A stretch of 64,000 nucleotides of DNA from Acidovorax sp. T1. GTDB taxonomy: Bacteria; Pseudomonadota; Gammaproteobacteria; Burkholderiales; Burkholderiaceae_C. Positions 63,483 through 64,000 of this stretch are shown piece by piece. The position numbers and the translations under genes were made by a program. Under the pieces are notes generated by a model. The model did no database searches. It had not been told where the DNA came from and was given only the letters and a program-made list of their open reading frames with translations. Each line of letters starts with the position of its first letter. Positions within the stretch are counted from its first letter, which is position 1. Location: NCBI RefSeq assembly GCF_002176815.1, contig NZ_CP021648.1:434001-498000 (forward strand), in the 5' to 3' direction.

Positions 63483-63608
63483 TCCGACCGTCCTGCCTGG
63501 GGGAATTTGGGGTGGCCAAGGGTGGGGGAATTTGACCTGGCCATCGGGGCCTCGAAACGTGCTCAATGCAGGTGGTGGCTACTCACTCACCGGCAGATCG
63601 GAGGCCTT

Positions 63609-64000
63609 GTGAAGCACTTGCACGGAATGTTTGACCAAGAGGGAGGGTTCTCGGGCCCTATTGTCTTTAGCGCTAGCAACCCGCGATTTATCGCCAACTT
63701 CCCTAATGACGAGGCGCAGGTTTGGTCAGCCGACCTTATTGCGAGTCGAACAGGCGGTGGCAGCCACGTTTTTGAGTCGATATTTTTCGTCGAAGACGAG
63801 GCAACCGTGAGCATCTATGGGGTGGAGAATGAGGATGGCTGCCCCCAATTTCTACGCGACGACTTAGCTATCAAGCAACAGCAGTTCATCGCCTTCCTGC
63901 GGGAGGAAACCGCTATGGACAACAGAATCCTGGGACCGATCCACAAGATCTTCACCGGCCACCTGTGCTCCAGCGAGCTCAAAGCGACAGGTGCCTATGT
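63609..64000 (+). CDS. Unknown protein, start of a gene that leaves the window
   Basis: The frame from GTG 63609 is open to the last base (130 codons, no stop in the window). GGAGG lies 4 bases before the GTG; ATG 63627 (MFDQEGGFSG) is another start. The frame is also open upstream into the IS21 end, so the element may have cut or adjoined this gene. Features are FSASNPRFIANFPNDEAQVW, FFVEDEATVSIYGVENEDG and RILGPIHKIFTGHL. Low-GC codon use differs from the core genes. No family is recognised. Confidence 0.6.
   Translation, partial: MKHLHGMFDQEGGFSGPIVFSASNPRFIANFPNDEAQVWSADLIASRTGGGSHVFESIFFVEDEATVSIYGVENEDGCPQFLRDDLAIKQQQFIAFLREETAMDNRILGPIHKIFTGHLCSSELKATGAY

Larger units (their letters stand above)
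60955..63545 (+). mobile_element. IS21-family insertion sequence, apparently complete
   Basis: The element carries istA and istB in the usual overlapping order. Both ends hold repeated motifs of the form TGGCCAC, then CAAATTCCCCC: left end near 60955-61001 (two copies), right end near 63498-63545 (two copies, inverted). The outermost match is GATGGCCA against TGGCCATC, flanked by CCCC and GGGG, so the exact tips are uncertain by a few bases. No direct target repeat could be fixed. Confidence 0.85.

Overview
The window is high-GC DNA from a betaproteobacterium of the Comamonadaceae, most likely Acidovorax or a close relative. This is inferred from the ribosomal gene order, the PhaM, DUF3348 and DUF802 families, the fused LivM-LivG transporter, and a short dispersed repeat (about 55 bp) of a kind I associate with this family. 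No 16S rRNA is present, so the genus is not proven.

Layout. 1-4650: the end of ubiA, then proC, and the divergent glycerol genes glpK and glpD. 4657-13800: the spc and alpha ribosomal operons (rplN to rplQ, with secY and rpoA) behind a near-consensus promoter, ended by an initiator tRNA and a perfect-palindrome terminator; infA is absent. 14041-18515: four overlapping genes (DUF3348, a MotA/ExbB/ZorA-like coiled-coil protein, a MotB/OmpA-like protein, DUF2894). They look like an uncharacterised ion-driven envelope motor and are the best candidate for an undescribed system. 18639-22940: a NhaR-like regulator, an IscR-like regulator with no cysteines, MarC, VOC, DksA-like and GST genes. 23063-26971: a copper-handling cluster (DUF2946, a frameshifted TonB receptor, YcnI, PCuAC). 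27058-34361: PhaM, a FIST sensor and a branched-chain amino-acid ABC transporter. 34445-40669: a hydratase-like enzyme, an LplT/PlsC-type fusion, small envelope proteins, a zinc-ribbon protein and DUF3597. About 40860-41278: a decayed membrane-protein gene. 41360-50078: tgt, a UspA protein, an orphan, pldA and its neighbour, a Rep/UvrD helicase, an AEC transporter, and a PEP-CTERM protein with a sigma-54 promoter. 50201-58715: priA, a 674-bp AT-rich gap with four DnaA-box-like 9-mers, hemE, an MFS exporter, a second NhaR-like regulator, TerC and DUF2062.

From about 59345 to the right end the sequence is accessory. A PLP-dependent sulfhydrylase gene is cut off, and beyond the cut lie a dead IS1595-type transposase, a small XRE regulator, a complete IS21-family element and an unknown gene that leaves the window.

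Two repeat families run through the window. Family A (11 copies) is mostly intergenic, but copies also lie inside coding sequence, where they form most of two signal peptides, a UbiA membrane helix and part of PriA, and one supplies a stop codon. Family B (3 copies) always sits just behind the stop codon of a minus-strand gene, as a 3' hairpin element would.
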